64,000 nucleotides of DNA from Flavobacteriaceae bacterium (GCA_009926065.1 RFPP01000005.1:1-64000), one strand, 5' to 3'; counted from the first letter of the stretch, positions 19,293 to 29,543 are shown. The notes: generated by a model not told the origin, from the sequence alone. Numbers and translations are program-made.

Positions 19293-19529
19293 TTGCGAAC
19301 TACAATAACTTCACTCAAAAAAGGCGAAACTGCAATTATCAAGGATTTTGATATTGAGTCTATTCCATTAAAGTTATTGGAAATGGGCTGTTTGCCCGGA
19401 AATACGGTTGAACTACTTCAAATTGCTCCTTTTGGAGATCCACTTTATTTAAATATTAATGGCTCACATCTTGCAATTAGAATTGAAACTGCAAATGAGA
19501 TTGAGGTTGAAATCTTAAAATCCAACTAA
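19293..19529 (+). CDS. feoA: Ferrous iron transport protein A
   Basis: 78 aa SH3-like FeoA domain (LKKGETAIIKDFD, LLEMGCLPGNTVELLQIAPFGDPLYL, LAIRIETANEIEVE). The protein is a small cytoplasmic partner of FeoB needed for ferrous iron uptake. It begins with TTG at 19293: no ATG lies upstream in frame, and the domain's first strand starts a few residues in. The gap to feoB is a single base, so the two are cotranscribed and probably translationally coupled. Confidence 0.92.
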   Translation: MRTTITSLKKGETAIIKDFDIESIPLKLLEMGCLPGNTVELLQIAPFGDPLYLNINGSHLAIRIETANEIEVEILKSN

Positions 19530-19530
19530 A

Positions 19531-21630
19531 ATGGGCAGTAATAATATAAATGTAGCATTAATAGGAAACCCAAATACAGGTAAAACATCTGTTTTTAATG
19601 AGTTAACAGGTTTAAACCAGCAGGTGGGAAACTATCCAGGTATTACGGTTGAAAAAAAAATAGGTTTTTGTAAATTAACCTCTAAAATCAAAGCAAACAT
19701 ACTCGATTTACCTGGAACATATAGTTTAAATGCGAGTTCAATTGATGAAAATGTGGTAATTGAATTGCTATTAAATAAAAACGATAAATTATATCCCGAT
19801 GTTGCTCTATTGGTTGCCGATGTAGAAAATTTAAAACGTAATTTATTACTTTTCACTCAAATAAAAGATCTTGAAATACCTACTATATTAGTCATAAATA
19901 TGTCAGATAGAATGAAATTTAAAGGAATTTCATTGGACATTTCTTATTTAGAAAAACAATTTAAAACTAAAATTGCATTAATTAGTACTAGAAATGGAAC
20001 TGGAATTAAGGAATTGAAAGAATTAATAATCAATTACAAGTCACTTTCTGTAGAACCTTGTTTAAATGCCTCAACGATAGATCCTGACTATTTTGAAACA
20101 CTACAAAAAACATTTCCTAATCAACTACTTTATAAATTATGGCTTGTAATAACTCAGGATGTCAACTTTTTAAATTTGGAGAGAAATGAAATTCAAAATT
20201 CATATACTAAGTCTCATTCCGATTTAAAGCGATTGCAACAGAAGGAAACCATAAAAAGATACCAATTTATCAATGATATTCTTAAGATTGGTCAAACCAT
20301 TGATTCTACTATAGCTGTAGATTTCCGAAGCAAACTGGACCGTGTTTTAACTCACAAATTTTGGGGTTATTGCATCTTTTTCGCCATTTTATTTTTCATT
20401 TTTCAATCTATTTTTGAATGGTCAAAAGTCCCTATGGAATTTATAGATTCTACTTTTGCCGATCTTAGTTTGTATGCAAGTGAATCATTACCAGTGGGGG
20501 TTTTAACCAATTTAATTTCTCAAGGAATTATTCCGGGCATTGGAGGGATTTTAATTTTTATTCCGCAAATAGCTTTTTTATTTTTATTTATTTCTGTTTT
20601 AGAAGAAAGTGGTTATATGAGTCGAGTAGTATTTTTGATGGATAAATTAATGAGGAAATTTGGTCTATCAGGTAAAAGTGTTGTTCCATTAATTTCTGGA
20701 ACTGCTTGTGCTATTCCTGCAATTATGGCCACCAGAAACATCGAAAATTGGAAGGAAAGGTTGATTACCATTCTTGTTACGCCATTTACCACTTGTTCGG
20801 CAAGATTACCAGTTTACGCAATTATTATTGCATTGGTTATCCCTGACAAAAGAGCTTTTGGAGTGTTTAATTTACAAGGATTAACTTTAATGTTACTTTA
20901 TCTTTTAGGCTTTGGAATGGCGATTTTCTCCGCTTATATTCTAAACAAAATACTTAAAATTAAAGGTAAAACTTTTTTTGTAGTGGAAATGCCAAATTAT
21001 AAATTACCAATGCTCAAGAATGTTGTTATTAATGTGATTGAAAAAACACGTTCATTTATTTTTGGAGCGGGGAAAATAATTCTTGCTATTTCAATTATTT
21101 TATGGTTTTTAGCTTCCTATGGTCCTGGTAAAAAATTTAATGATGCCGAGGCCATTATTACTGCAGAAAATACAAATATATCTATATCAAAATCAGAATT
21201 GAAGGATAAAGTAGCGGCTTATAAATTAGAAAATTCCTATATCGGAATAATGGGTAAAGCTATAGAACCTGTTATTTCGCCTTTAGGTTACGATTGGAAA
21301 ATAGGGGTTGCCATTATTAGTTCATTTGCCGCAAGGGAAGTTTTTGTTGGAACTTTAGCCACAATTTATAGTGTTGGAGATATTGATAACGATAATACAA
21401 TTAAAAGTAAAATGGGTGCCGAGATTAACCCTAAAACAGGAGCTAAAATCTTTAATTTTGCAACCGGAATTTCATTATTGCTTTTCTATGCCTTTGCTAT
21501 GCAATGCGTAAGTACTCTTGCCATAACAAAAAAAGAAACCAACACTTGGAAATGGCCGTTAACACAGCTCGTTTTAATGAGTGGACTGGCTTATATTGTT
21601 GCGTTACTAGCATTTCAAATTTTAAAATAA
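19531..21630 (+). CDS. feoB: Ferrous iron transporter FeoB
   Basis: 699 aa. The N-terminal G domain has G1 GNPNTGKTS (residues 12-20), the switch region VGNYPGITVEK, G3 DLPGTYSL, and a G4-like NMSD. A helical GDI-like region follows (~190-265). From ~275 the membrane part carries the two Gate motifs (IPQIAFLFLFISVLEESGYMSR... and a second around SFAAREVFVGTLATIYS), with conserved Cys residues in SGTACAIPA and FTTCSARLP. It imports Fe2+ across the inner membrane. Full-length for the Bacteroidota form. Second gene of feoA-feoB-small Cys-rich protein. Confidence 0.97.
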   Translation: MGSNNINVALIGNPNTGKTSVFNELTGLNQQVGNYPGITVEKKIGFCKLTSKIKANILDLPGTYSLNASSIDENVVIELLLNKNDKLYPDVALLVADVENLKRNLLLFTQIKDLEIPTILVINMSDRMKFKGISLDISYLEKQFKTKIALISTRNGTGIKELKELIINYKSLSVEPCLNASTIDPDYFETLQKTFPNQLLYKLWLVITQDVNFLNLERNEIQNSYTKSHSDLKRLQQKETIKRYQFINDILKIGQTIDSTIAVDFRSKLDRVLTHKFWGYCIFFAILFFIFQSIFEWSKVPMEFIDSTFADLSLYASESLPVGVLTNLISQGIIPGIGGILIFIPQIAFLFLFISVLEESGYMSRVVFLMDKLMRKFGLSGKSVVPLISGTACAIPAIMATRNIENWKERLITILVTPFTTCSARLPVYAIIIALVIPDKRAFGVFNLQGLTLMLLYLLGFGMAIFSAYILNKILKIKGKTFFVVEMPNYKLPMLKNVVINVIEKTRSFIFGAGKIILAISIILWFLASYGPGKKFNDAEAIITAENTNISISKSELKDKVAAYKLENSYIGIMGKAIEPVISPLGYDWKIGVAIISSFAAREVFVGTLATIYSVGDIDNDNTIKSKMGAEINPKTGAKIFNFATGISLLLFYAFAMQCVSTLAITKKETNTWKWPLTQLVLMSGLAYIVALLAFQILK

Positions 21631-21636
21631 TTCAAA

Positions 21637-21759
21637 ATGGTACAAGAAATAATCGCTTTTATCGCTTTAGGATTGTCATTAGTTTATTTGACAAAGAAAT
21701 TTTTTTTCAAGAAAAATACTACTAAAAATTGCGGACCAAACAATTGCGGCTGCCATTGA
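21637..21759 (+). CDS. FeoB-associated Cys-rich membrane protein
   Basis: 40 aa (MVQEIIAFIALGLSLVYLTK, then a basic stretch, then a Cys-rich tail). One N-terminal transmembrane helix (residues ~3-19), a KKFFFKK stop-transfer segment, and three Cys in NCGPNNCGCH at the end. Starts seven bases after the feoB stop. This is the layout of the small FeoB-associated Cys-rich proteins that take the FeoC position in many bacteria; their exact role (possible metal handling near FeoB) is unproven. Easily missed because of its length. Confidence 0.85.
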   Translation: MVQEIIAFIALGLSLVYLTKKFFFKKNTTKNCGPNNCGCH

Positions 21760-21833
21760 TTTTTTTATTAACAATTTGAAAAATTCCCTTTTTTGAAGTT
21801 ATACAAAACCAACTTATTCTGTAAGTTTGTAAT

Positions 21834-23108
21834 ATGTATGCTTTAGTTGATTGTAATAATTTTTATGCTTCCTGCGAACGTGTTTTTCAACCGAAACTCA
21901 ACGGAAAACCTATTGTTATATTATCCAATAACGATGGATGTGTAATTTCTAGAAGTAACGAAGCTAAGGCTTTAGGTGTCCCAATGGGCGTTCCATTATT
22001 TCAAATTAAACACTTAGTACAAGAAAAAAATATTGAAGTTTTTTCTTCAAATTATGTTTTATATGGTGATTTAAGCAATCGTGTAATGAAAATTTTAGCT
22101 CAGTTTTCACCAAATTTAGAAATTTATAGTATCGACGAAGCTTTTCTTAATTTTGACGGGATGTCAATTCCAGATTATCATTCGTATGGAATTGCGATGA
22201 AGAAAAGAATTCAAAAGTGGGTTGGAATTCCCGTTTGCGTTGGTTTTGCACCCACAAAATCTTTAGCCAAAGTGGCCAACAAAATTGCCAAAAAATTTCA
22301 AGATCGCACATTTGGCGCGTACACTATCGATACTGACGAAAAAAGAATTAAAGCACTTAAATGGACTAAAATTGAAGACGTTTGGGGCATAGGAAACAGA
22401 ACAACTAAGAAAGCGAAACTTCGAAATATCAATACCGCTTTCGATTTCATTCAGCCACATCAGGAGCCTTGGATTCGAAAAGAGCTTGGCGTTGTAGGAC
22501 TTCGATTGAAATACGAATTAGAAGGAAAATCAGTATTGGATTTAGAACCTATTCCCAATGCTAAGAAAAGCATTTCGACTACAAGAAGCTTCCCAAAACA
22601 AATATCCGATTTCGATTTATTGCGAGAGCGAGTGGCTACTTTTGCGGCTATTTGTGCTGAGAAATTGAGGAACCAAAATTCATGTTGCCACACTATTATT
22701 GTGATGTTGGTTATCGATAGACATACCGTTAAAACATCAAAGTACTATTTTAATATGGCGGTTACTTTGCCATTTGCAACCAATTCTACTTTAACTATTT
22801 CTAATATTGCAATAGATATATTAAAAAAATTACTTCACGGAAATGAAAATGTCAAGTTTAAAAAAGCAGGTGTAATTGTAACCGAATTTATCCCCGAAGA
22901 TCAAAAGCAATTTCAATTATTTGAAGAGGAAAACCCAAAACATTTGGCTTTAATGCGGTCGATGGATTTTCTGAATAAAAAAATGGGAGCTAAAAAAGTC
23001 AAGCTAGCATCGCAGAACTTAAATCTTACTTGGAATATGCGACAAAATCATTTGTCGCCAAAATACACTACTAATTTTAACGATATTCTTGAGGTAAAAT
23101 GTCAATAA
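21834..23108 (+). CDS. umuC: Y-family DNA polymerase V catalytic subunit (UmuC-like)
   Basis: 424 aa. Translesion polymerase of the UmuC/ImpB group. It opens MYALVDCNNFYASCERVFQP (metal-binding D6, steric-gate region NNFYAS), with the second acidic pair in YSIDEAFLNF and the fingers in VVILSNNDGCVISRSNEAK. The thumb/little-finger part includes the UmuC signature LRNQNSCCHTIIVML. Used for error-prone bypass after DNA damage, with processed UmuD. The -7-like element TAAGTTTG (21822-21829) lies close to the ATG, giving a very short leader. It overlaps the following umuD by 10 bases; umuC first, umuD second is the reverse of the enteric order. Confidence 0.95.
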   Translation: MYALVDCNNFYASCERVFQPKLNGKPIVILSNNDGCVISRSNEAKALGVPMGVPLFQIKHLVQEKNIEVFSSNYVLYGDLSNRVMKILAQFSPNLEIYSIDEAFLNFDGMSIPDYHSYGIAMKKRIQKWVGIPVCVGFAPTKSLAKVANKIAKKFQDRTFGAYTIDTDEKRIKALKWTKIEDVWGIGNRTTKKAKLRNINTAFDFIQPHQEPWIRKELGVVGLRLKYELEGKSVLDLEPIPNAKKSISTTRSFPKQISDFDLLRERVATFAAICAEKLRNQNSCCHTIIVMLVIDRHTVKTSKYYFNMAVTLPFATNSTLTISNIAIDILKKLLHGNENVKFKKAGVIVTEFIPEDQKQFQLFEEENPKHLALMRSMDFLNKKMGAKKVKLASQNLNLTWNMRQNHLSPKYTTNFNDILEVKCQ

Positions 23109-23539
23109 AGAAAAACAACAAACTCACTTTTTTCCTTCCCGATTTTGAAAGTGATTTAAGAATACCATTTGTAAATGAAGGTGTTTCGGCAGGATTTCCA
23201 TCTCCAGCAGCCGATTTCATGGAAACCAGTATCGACTTAAATAAAGAATTAAGCGAAAATCCATTGGCTACTTTTTATATAAAAGTGAAAGGAAATTCCA
23301 TGATTGATGCTGGAATAAATGACAAAGATGTATTAGTTGTTGACCGAAGTTTAGAACCTCAAAACAACAAAATTGCTATTTGTTTTATCGATGGCGAGTT
23401 CACCGTAAAAAGAATACTTGTAGAGCAAGATTGCCTTTACCTAATGCCAGAAAACCCGAGTTATTCTCCTATAAAAGTGACCGAAGAAAACCAATTGATT
23501 ATTTGGGGAATAGTTACCTATGTGATAAAGAAATTGTAG
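23099..23539 (+). CDS. umuD: UmuD-like S24 peptidase
   Basis: 146 aa. LexA/UmuD self-cleaving serine peptidase. The cleavage site Ala31-Gly32 lies in GVSAGFPSPA; catalytic S67 is in VKGNSMIDAGI and K104 in EFTVKRILV. RecA-filament-stimulated self-cleavage would give UmuD', the partner of the polymerase. There is no DNA-binding domain, so it is not LexA. The start ATG lies within the last codons of umuC (10-base overlap), showing tight coupling. It ends directly at the stop codon of the convergent T9SS gene with no intervening bases. Confidence 0.93.
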   Translation: MSIKKNNKLTFFLPDFESDLRIPFVNEGVSAGFPSPAADFMETSIDLNKELSENPLATFYIKVKGNSMIDAGINDKDVLVVDRSLEPQNNKIAICFIDGEFTVKRILVEQDCLYLMPENPSYSPIKVTEENQLIIWGIVTYVIKKL

Positions 23540-26500
23540 TTATCGTTTCAAACTAAAGTGCGATTTGAATACCTGCGGGGAATTATTGTAATTATAAAAA
23601 ACCTGAAACCAATAATCACTTGATGGCAAAGGATTTCCATTCAAATTTCCATCCCAACCAGGGCCATTTGTTTTTAATTCTTTTATGAATTTACCATAGC
23701 GATCGTAAATGTAAATATAAGCATCAGACTGAAAAGATAAGTCGGAAATGTTCCAAGTATCATGGTAGCTATCACCATTTGGCGTAAAATAATTTGGATA
23801 TTTGATGATGTGAGCAATCAATGAAATCCTACTGCAATTTCCCTTAGTATCTTTGATATTTATTGTATGCATACCCGAAGGAACATCGTAAAAGTTAGGA
23901 TCTGATTGGAAAGAACCATTATCGAGTTGAAATTCATAATTTCCATATCCTCCGGTAACATTCACCGTAATATTGATAATATCGTCAAAAACACCTGAAA
24001 CGATTAAATTTGCAATAGGAGCGCTTGATTTTAAAACTGTTACTGTGGTAGGATTATAGCCACAATCTGGACCAATTATTGGAGTATTTTTTAAGATAAT
24101 AACATCATAAGTTCCTTCTTGAACAGCATTATAATTGGGCCCAGTTCCCATTAAAACCCCATTTAAATACCAGTTTACGGTATAATTTATTGGGTTTAAC
24201 CCAGAGGTTAATAAACAAGATTGAATTAGTGCTCCAGTAACATTGTCAACACAAATAGCTCCGCCATTAATAAGAAGATTTTTAAATGGAAAGATTGAAA
24301 TGGTAAAATTTTGTTGATTATAACAAGATGAATTAGTAGGTGACTCAGAGTAAACATAAATTTGTTGGGTATTAGTAATACTCTGTCCAATAGTATAAGA
24401 TGTACCAGTTCCATTTGGACCAGAAAAATAATTTGCTCCGGGAGGTAATGCTCCTAAAATATAATTTCCACAACCTGAAACATTTGCAAAATTTGGTAAA
24501 AAAGGAGTATTAGAAATATTTACCATAAAATCGGCTTCATCAGAGCAAGTTAATCGGGTTCCAACTTTTTTATATACGTAAACTCTTTGGGATGAAGTAA
24601 TTACTGTTCCCACTGCTAATGGATTTACCCCATTGGGCTGTGAATAGTATCCTGCCCCAGTAATAGAAAGTGGGGGAAGTGTATATCGATCACACGCATT
24701 CACATCCGAATAAGTTCCTACATCAATTGCACTGTAATCAAAATTGAAGTAACTTTCATTGCTGCAGGAAGGGAAATCGGGCCAAGCATTATAAATATAA
24801 ATTCTTTGACTTGTATTTATTATTGTTCCAAAAGGAATTAAACTTCCAGTTCCATTTGGCCCATTTGGAGCAGTATAATAATTTCCGTTTGTTAGAGGAG
24901 GAAGTGTAAAATCAGAACAAGCAAATACATCCGTTAAAATATCAACGACTGGTTTTTGTCGAATTGTAATGGTAAATGAATTTTCTAGTGTACAACCAAG
25001 ATTCGAAACTCCATATACAAATAGGGTTTGATTTGAAGAAATTACATCGCCTGCATTTAAAGGGCCTACGCCTCCTGAAGAACTAAAATAATTTCCATTT
25101 GTTAATGCAGGTAAAACGTAACTTTCACATTCTAAACGATTTGCAGGAGCATCGACTATAGGCAACGGAAGAATAGTAATATTGTAATTTAATAAATCAG
25201 TACAATTTGGAGTGGTAGTTGTTGGTGCATAATAATAAACTACTTGTGAAGAGGTAATACTTGTTCCAGCGGGAATTATAGTTCCAGCACCCATTGGTTG
25301 AGTATAATAATTTCCAATGGTAATTGCCGGTAAAGAAAAGCTACCACAGCTAATAACAGTTGTAAATATAGAAGTATCAATAATAGTAACTGAAAAGGAA
25401 GTTTCATTTGAACATCGTCCATCATTGGAGTAAATATAAACAGTTTGAGAAGAATTAATTGGACTACCAATAACTAAGTTTGCTCCTTGTCCTCCAGACA
25501 TGGTATAAAAACCTCCGTTTACAATTGTTGGTAAAGCATAACTATTACAAGTGATTACATTTTGCAAAGTATCAACTGCGGGTAAAGGGAAAACGGATAT
25601 ATTAAATGCTTCGTCTCTACATACAACACTATTTATAACGGCATAATAGTATATAGTTTGATTACTATTTATTGAAGAACCCCCGGCTAATTGTGTTCCA
25701 GTTCCTCCAGGGCCAGTGTAAAAATTACCAATTACAGGAGAGGGAATTATATACACTCCACATCCACTTAAAGGGAATACAAGCTGGTCTACAAGAGTTA
25801 TTGTGAAGGAGCTTTCGTTTATACATCCCTGTGCTGTTGGCCCACTAAAAATATAATAAGTTCCTGGAACAAGAATTTCATCACCAGCGTGAAGCATAGT
25901 TCCTGTTCCATTTGAGCCAGTGTAATAATTACCATTGGTAATTACAGGTAAAAAATAGCTATGACATTCAATTACACTTGGGATTGAATCAACTAAAGGT
26001 TTAGGAAATACAGTAATTGTGAAACTAGTTACATCAAAACACCTTGGATTTATAACAGAATTCATTCTCACCCAAACCGTTTGCGGAGATTGAGCTAAAG
26101 TAGTAATAAAGGCAGTAGGAGTGGGTATTGGATTGATATTGTTTTGTGCATCTGCTTGTGAACTAAAGTAACTAATGGTATAATCTGCGCTAAGCTGACC
26201 GTTTAATATTAGATTGTTTTGCCCTGTTAAATCGATTGTTGTACTTCCATTTGCATCTGCGCAAAGCGGAATATTGTTGGGAGATAATGCGCTAAATGGA
26301 GCATTTACTAATAAATCAAAACTTAATAGGTTGCTACAAATATAATTTCCGTTGGTCAAATGCATCACTTTCACATAGATCGTTTGTCCGCCGGCACTTG
26401 TATAAGAGGTGATTTGATTGGCTGGAATTTGAGGCGAATTAGCATTGGCTGCAGCCAAAGAATCAAAGTACAAAATGGAATATTCCGCTGGGTTCAACCC

Positions 26501-27607
26501 CAATGTAGAAATATTGTTTTGCGATAAATCATATTGATAAGTTGCTGCTCCAGAATTACAAACAGATAAATTATTAAAAGATCTCAAAGTGAGATTTGAA
26601 ATAATTACTTCATCGGTAATTTGGCAGCCTGAATTTGGCAGCGTACCAATAACTCCGTAGGTTCCAGGCTGATTTACTGTTAGCGTGGTTCCATTTTGAC
26701 CGGGAATAACATTACCATTAAGCGTCCACGAAACAGTATAAGGCGGGTTTATACCACTTGTTAAAACTACATTTTCTCCTTGGCAAATAGCTAAATCAGG
26801 ACCTAAGTCGGTATAGGTTGTAAAGCTTCCGCCTTTAATGAATACCGCCGAATCATAACTACCGTCAAAATAATCTCCTATGGCTAATTTTATTCTATAG
26901 GTTCTATTTGGTATCACTGGCGATGAAGCGTTTAACAATACTGTTTCCCCTTTCATATTTATTGCTGAGGCTAAGGGATTGGCAACATTATAGCGGGCAA
27001 ACAAACTCGGATTATTTGAAGTACACGAACTATTATAAGCAGAATCTCGGATGTTTTTTACAGAAACTGGAGTTGTTGTACTTGGAATTACAGCTAAATT
27101 AGTTTGAATATTTGTAGTTAAGTCAGTTAAAATAAATGCAAATACATCGCTAAATCCACATTGGTATTGACCATATTCATTGGAAGCAAAAACAAAGTCA
27201 AAGCTAAAACTACTCGATATTGGGGTAAAATCAAACTGAATAAAACCCACATCAGTTATGGCTCCAGTTTGTAAACTACTATTACTAATAACCTGTAAAT
27301 TGGGATCTCCGGAGTTGTTCAATTGACTGCTCAAATTGAGTCCAGTATAGGGACCTTCAGTATATTTTGCAACTCCATTTCGAATAATAATCCCGTTAGG
27401 AAATGGGAATATTGGATTTGTATTAGTGAATTTTCCTATACCTTGTCGGGAAGAAAAAACAAAATTAGTTTCGTTGGAACAGGAGTTGGGCATTAAAACA
27501 GTTCGAATCAGTTGTGGAATTGAAAGGGAGGTAGTATCCACAATAATACCTTGAGAAAATGATTTCAATGTAATAAGAATAAACAATATGAAATACTTAT
27601 TTTTCAT
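23540..27607 (-). CDS. Large secreted repeat protein with T9SS type B (gliding-associated) sorting domain
   Basis: 1355 aa. Signal peptide (MKNKYFILFILITLKSFSQG), then a choice-of-anchor L domain at about 30-260 (FDFVFASNEYGQYQCGFSDV, VLLNASSPVIPNRTYRIKLA), an Ig/PKD-like segment (~265-340), two related ~95-residue modules (~345-540), eight tandem ~70-residue repeats (~547-1107), further Ig-like sequence, and a final ~85-residue type B sorting domain (PNYFTPNGDSYHDTWNI, IYDRYGKFIKEL, WDGNLNGNPLPSSDYWF). Such proteins are exported by the type IX system and act as surface or secreted adhesin-like proteins; ligand unknown. It is downstream of lepA on the same strand but separated by a terminator. 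Confidence 0.9.
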   Translation of the reverse strand: MKNKYFILFILITLKSFSQGIIVDTTSLSIPQLIRTVLMPNSCSNETNFVFSSRQGIGKFTNTNPIFPFPNGIIIRNGVAKYTEGPYTGLNLSSQLNNSGDPNLQVISNSSLQTGAITDVGFIQFDFTPISSSFSFDFVFASNEYGQYQCGFSDVFAFILTDLTTNIQTNLAVIPSTTTPVSVKNIRDSAYNSSCTSNNPSLFARYNVANPLASAINMKGETVLLNASSPVIPNRTYRIKLAIGDYFDGSYDSAVFIKGGSFTTYTDLGPDLAICQGENVVLTSGINPPYTVSWTLNGNVIPGQNGTTLTVNQPGTYGVIGTLPNSGCQITDEVIISNLTLRSFNNLSVCNSGAATYQYDLSQNNISTLGLNPAEYSILYFDSLAAANANSPQIPANQITSYTSAGGQTIYVKVMHLTNGNYICSNLLSFDLLVNAPFSALSPNNIPLCADANGSTTIDLTGQNNLILNGQLSADYTISYFSSQADAQNNINPIPTPTAFITTLAQSPQTVWVRMNSVINPRCFDVTSFTITVFPKPLVDSIPSVIECHSYFLPVITNGNYYTGSNGTGTMLHAGDEILVPGTYYIFSGPTAQGCINESSFTITLVDQLVFPLSGCGVYIIPSPVIGNFYTGPGGTGTQLAGGSSINSNQTIYYYAVINSVVCRDEAFNISVFPLPAVDTLQNVITCNSYALPTIVNGGFYTMSGGQGANLVIGSPINSSQTVYIYSNDGRCSNETSFSVTIIDTSIFTTVISCGSFSLPAITIGNYYTQPMGAGTIIPAGTSITSSQVVYYYAPTTTTPNCTDLLNYNITILPLPIVDAPANRLECESYVLPALTNGNYFSSSGGVGPLNAGDVISSNQTLFVYGVSNLGCTLENSFTITIRQKPVVDILTDVFACSDFTLPPLTNGNYYTAPNGPNGTGSLIPFGTIINTSQRIYIYNAWPDFPSCSNESYFNFDYSAIDVGTYSDVNACDRYTLPPLSITGAGYYSQPNGVNPLAVGTVITSSQRVYVYKKVGTRLTCSDEADFMVNISNTPFLPNFANVSGCGNYILGALPPGANYFSGPNGTGTSYTIGQSITNTQQIYVYSESPTNSSCYNQQNFTISIFPFKNLLINGGAICVDNVTGALIQSCLLTSGLNPINYTVNWYLNGVLMGTGPNYNAVQEGTYDVIILKNTPIIGPDCGYNPTTVTVLKSSAPIANLIVSGVFDDIINITVNVTGGYGNYEFQLDNGSFQSDPNFYDVPSGMHTINIKDTKGNCSRISLIAHIIKYPNYFTPNGDSYHDTWNISDLSFQSDAYIYIYDRYGKFIKELKTNGPGWDGNLNGNPLPSSDYWFQVFYNYNNSPQVFKSHFSLKR
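24287..25969 (-). repeat. Eight tandem ~70-residue coding repeats
   Basis: Within the 1355-aa protein, units start near residues 547, 615, 686, 753, 826, 896, 971 and 1046. Each begins with Cys then a LP or similar turn (CNSYALPTI, CESYVLPAL, CSDFTLPPL), contains G-Y/F-Y/F-T/S with a Gly-rich turn (NGNYYTGSNGTGT), then (T/N)SSQxxYxY, and closes with Cys and a N-E-S-F-like strand. Two Cys per unit suggest a disulphide in each. Confidence 0.8.
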
Positions 27608-27684
27608 GGCGTTATTTTATTGAGTTAAAGTTACAAATTAATATTTAACGTAAATCATCTTTATTTTATTTTTAAAAAATAAAA

Positions 27685-27712
27685 AAACCTGACAATTTTT
27701 ATTATCAGGTTT
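27685..27712 (-). terminator. Hairpin terminator after lepA
   Basis: Read on the - strand, aaacctga pairs with tcaggttt (27705-27712 and 27685-27692) around a short A/T loop, followed by a run of T. It lies between the lepA stop and the downstream T9SS gene. Confidence 0.8.
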
Positions 27713-27746
27713 CATTATATCATTGTATGGATCAAAGCCATTTACA

Positions 27747-29543
27747 CTAGTCATTCAACTTCAAAACCGCCATAAACGCTTCTTGAGGAATCTCAACATT
27801 TCCAACCAATCGCATGCGTTTTTTACCTTTTTTCTGTTTTTCCAACAATTTACGTTTACGGGAAATATCACCTCCATAACACTTGGCAGTAACGTCTTTA
27901 CGTAAAGCTTTAATCGTTTCACGAGCAATAATTTTAGCACCTATTGCCGCTTGAATTGGAATATCAAACTGCTGTCTTGGGATCAATTCACGTAATTTTT
28001 CACACATTTTTTTACCAATGTTGTACGAGTTGCTTTCATGAATTAAGGCCGAAAGAGCATCTACAGATTGTGCGTTTAACAACACATCTAGTTTAACTAA
28101 TTTTGAAGCTCGCATACCAATAGGTGAATAATCAAAAGAAGCATAACCTTTAGAAATAGTTTTCAATCGATCGTAGAAATCAAATACTATTTCTGCTAAC
28201 GGCATATCAAAATTCAATTCTACTCGTTCCGTAGTCAAGTACGTTTGATTGGTAATAACCCCTCTTTTTTCAATACATAAACTCATCACATTACCCACAA
28301 AATCAGCTTTGGTTATTATTGTAGCCTTGATATATGGCTCTTCAACACGATCTAATTTTGAAGGTTCTGGCAAGTCCGATGGATTGTTAACTACAATTGG
28401 GGTTTCTGGTTCTTTTTTGGTGTAAGCCAAGTAAGAAACGTTAGGAACCGTAGTAATTACAGTCATGTCAAATTCCCGTTCCAAGCGTTCTTGAATAATT
28501 TCCATGTGCAACATTCCTAAGAATCCGCAACGAAAACCAAATCCTAAGGCAGCAGAACTTTCAGCAGCAAAAACCAACGAAGCATCGTTCAATTGTAACT
28601 TTTCCATGGAGTTTCGCAATTCTTCAAAATCTTCCGTATCTACAGGATAAATTCCAGCAAAAACCATCGGTTTTACATCTTCAAATCCTGTAATCATATT
28701 GGTAGTTGGCGTTTTCGCATCAGTTAAAGTATCACCTACTTTTACCTCTTTTGCCTCTTTTATTCCCGAAATTAAATAACCCACATCACCAGCGGAAATT
28801 ACTTGTTTTGGGACTTGATTTAATTTCAAAGTTCCAATTTCATCGGCAAAATACTCGTTTCCAGTAGCCATGAATTTTATTTTCTGACCTTTTTTAATTT
28901 GTCCGTTTTTCACACGAAAAATAACCTCAATCCCACGAAACGGATTGTAGTGAGAGTCAAAAATCAATGCTTGTAACGGCTCTTCAGGATCTCCTTTTGG
29001 AGGAGGAATTCTTTCAATAATGGCTGCTAAAATATTCTCCACACCCAACCCCGTTTTACCTGAAGCGTGAATAATTTCGTCTATTTTACAACCTAATAAA
29101 TCTACAATATCATCACTAACCTCTTCAGGATTAGCGCTTGGTAAATCTACTTTGTTCAAAACAGGAATAATCTCTAAGTCGTTTTCTAGCGCTAAATACA
29201 AATTGGATATCGTTTGTGCTTGAATACTTTGTGCCGCATCAACAATCAAAAGCGCGCCTTCACAAGCCGCAATAGATCGAGAAACTTCATAGGAAAAATC
29301 AACGTGGCCAGGAGTATCAATCAAATTCAAAATATAATCTTCGCCTTTATATTTGTACTCCATTTGAATCGCGTGACTTTTAATGGTAATTCCGCGCTCG
29401 CGCTCCAAGTCCATATTATCCAGTAATTGCGCTTTCTCCTCTCGAGCACTAACCGTTTGCGTAGCCCCCAATAGTCGATCAGCAAGCGTACTTTTCCCGT
29501 GGTCGATGTGTGCAATAATGCAAAAATTCCGTATGTGTTTCAT
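27747..29543 (-). CDS. lepA: Elongation factor 4 (LepA)
   Basis: 598 aa. Translational GTPase that back-translocates or rescues stalled ribosomes. G1 AHIDHGKST begins at residue 11, G3 DTPGHVDF and G4 NKVDLPSA follow. EF-G-like domains II, III and V come next, and the LepA-specific C-terminal domain ends [18 protein letters not shown]. Length is normal. No partner gene; the upstream region holds a copy of the intergenic hairpin repeat. Confidence 0.97.
   Translation of the reverse strand: MKHIRNFCIIAHIDHGKSTLADRLLGATQTVSAREEKAQLLDNMDLERERGITIKSHAIQMEYKYKGEDYILNLIDTPGHVDFSYEVSRSIAACEGALLIVDAAQSIQAQTISNLYLALENDLEIIPVLNKVDLPSANPEEVSDDIVDLLGCKIDEIIHASGKTGLGVENILAAIIERIPPPKGDPEEPLQALIFDSHYNPFRGIEVIFRVKNGQIKKGQKIKFMATGNEYFADEIGTLKLNQVPKQVISAGDVGYLISGIKEAKEVKVGDTLTDAKTPTTNMITGFEDVKPMVFAGIYPVDTEDFEELRNSMEKLQLNDASLVFAAESSAALGFGFRCGFLGMLHMEIIQERLEREFDMTVITTVPNVSYLAYTKKEPETPIVVNNPSDLPEPSKLDRVEEPYIKATIITKADFVGNVMSLCIEKRGVITNQTYLTTERVELNFDMPLAEIVFDFYDRLKTISKGYASFDYSPIGMRASKLVKLDVLLNAQSVDALSALIHESNSYNIGKKMCEKLRELIPRQQFDIPIQAAIGAKIIARETIKALRKDVTAKCYGGDISRKRKLLEKQKKGKKRMRLVGNVEIPQEAFMAVLKLND

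Noticed and set aside
23540..27607. Toxin or defence protein based on its repeats.
   Set aside because: The choice-of-anchor and sorting domains fit a secreted surface protein; there is no toxin domain or immunity gene.
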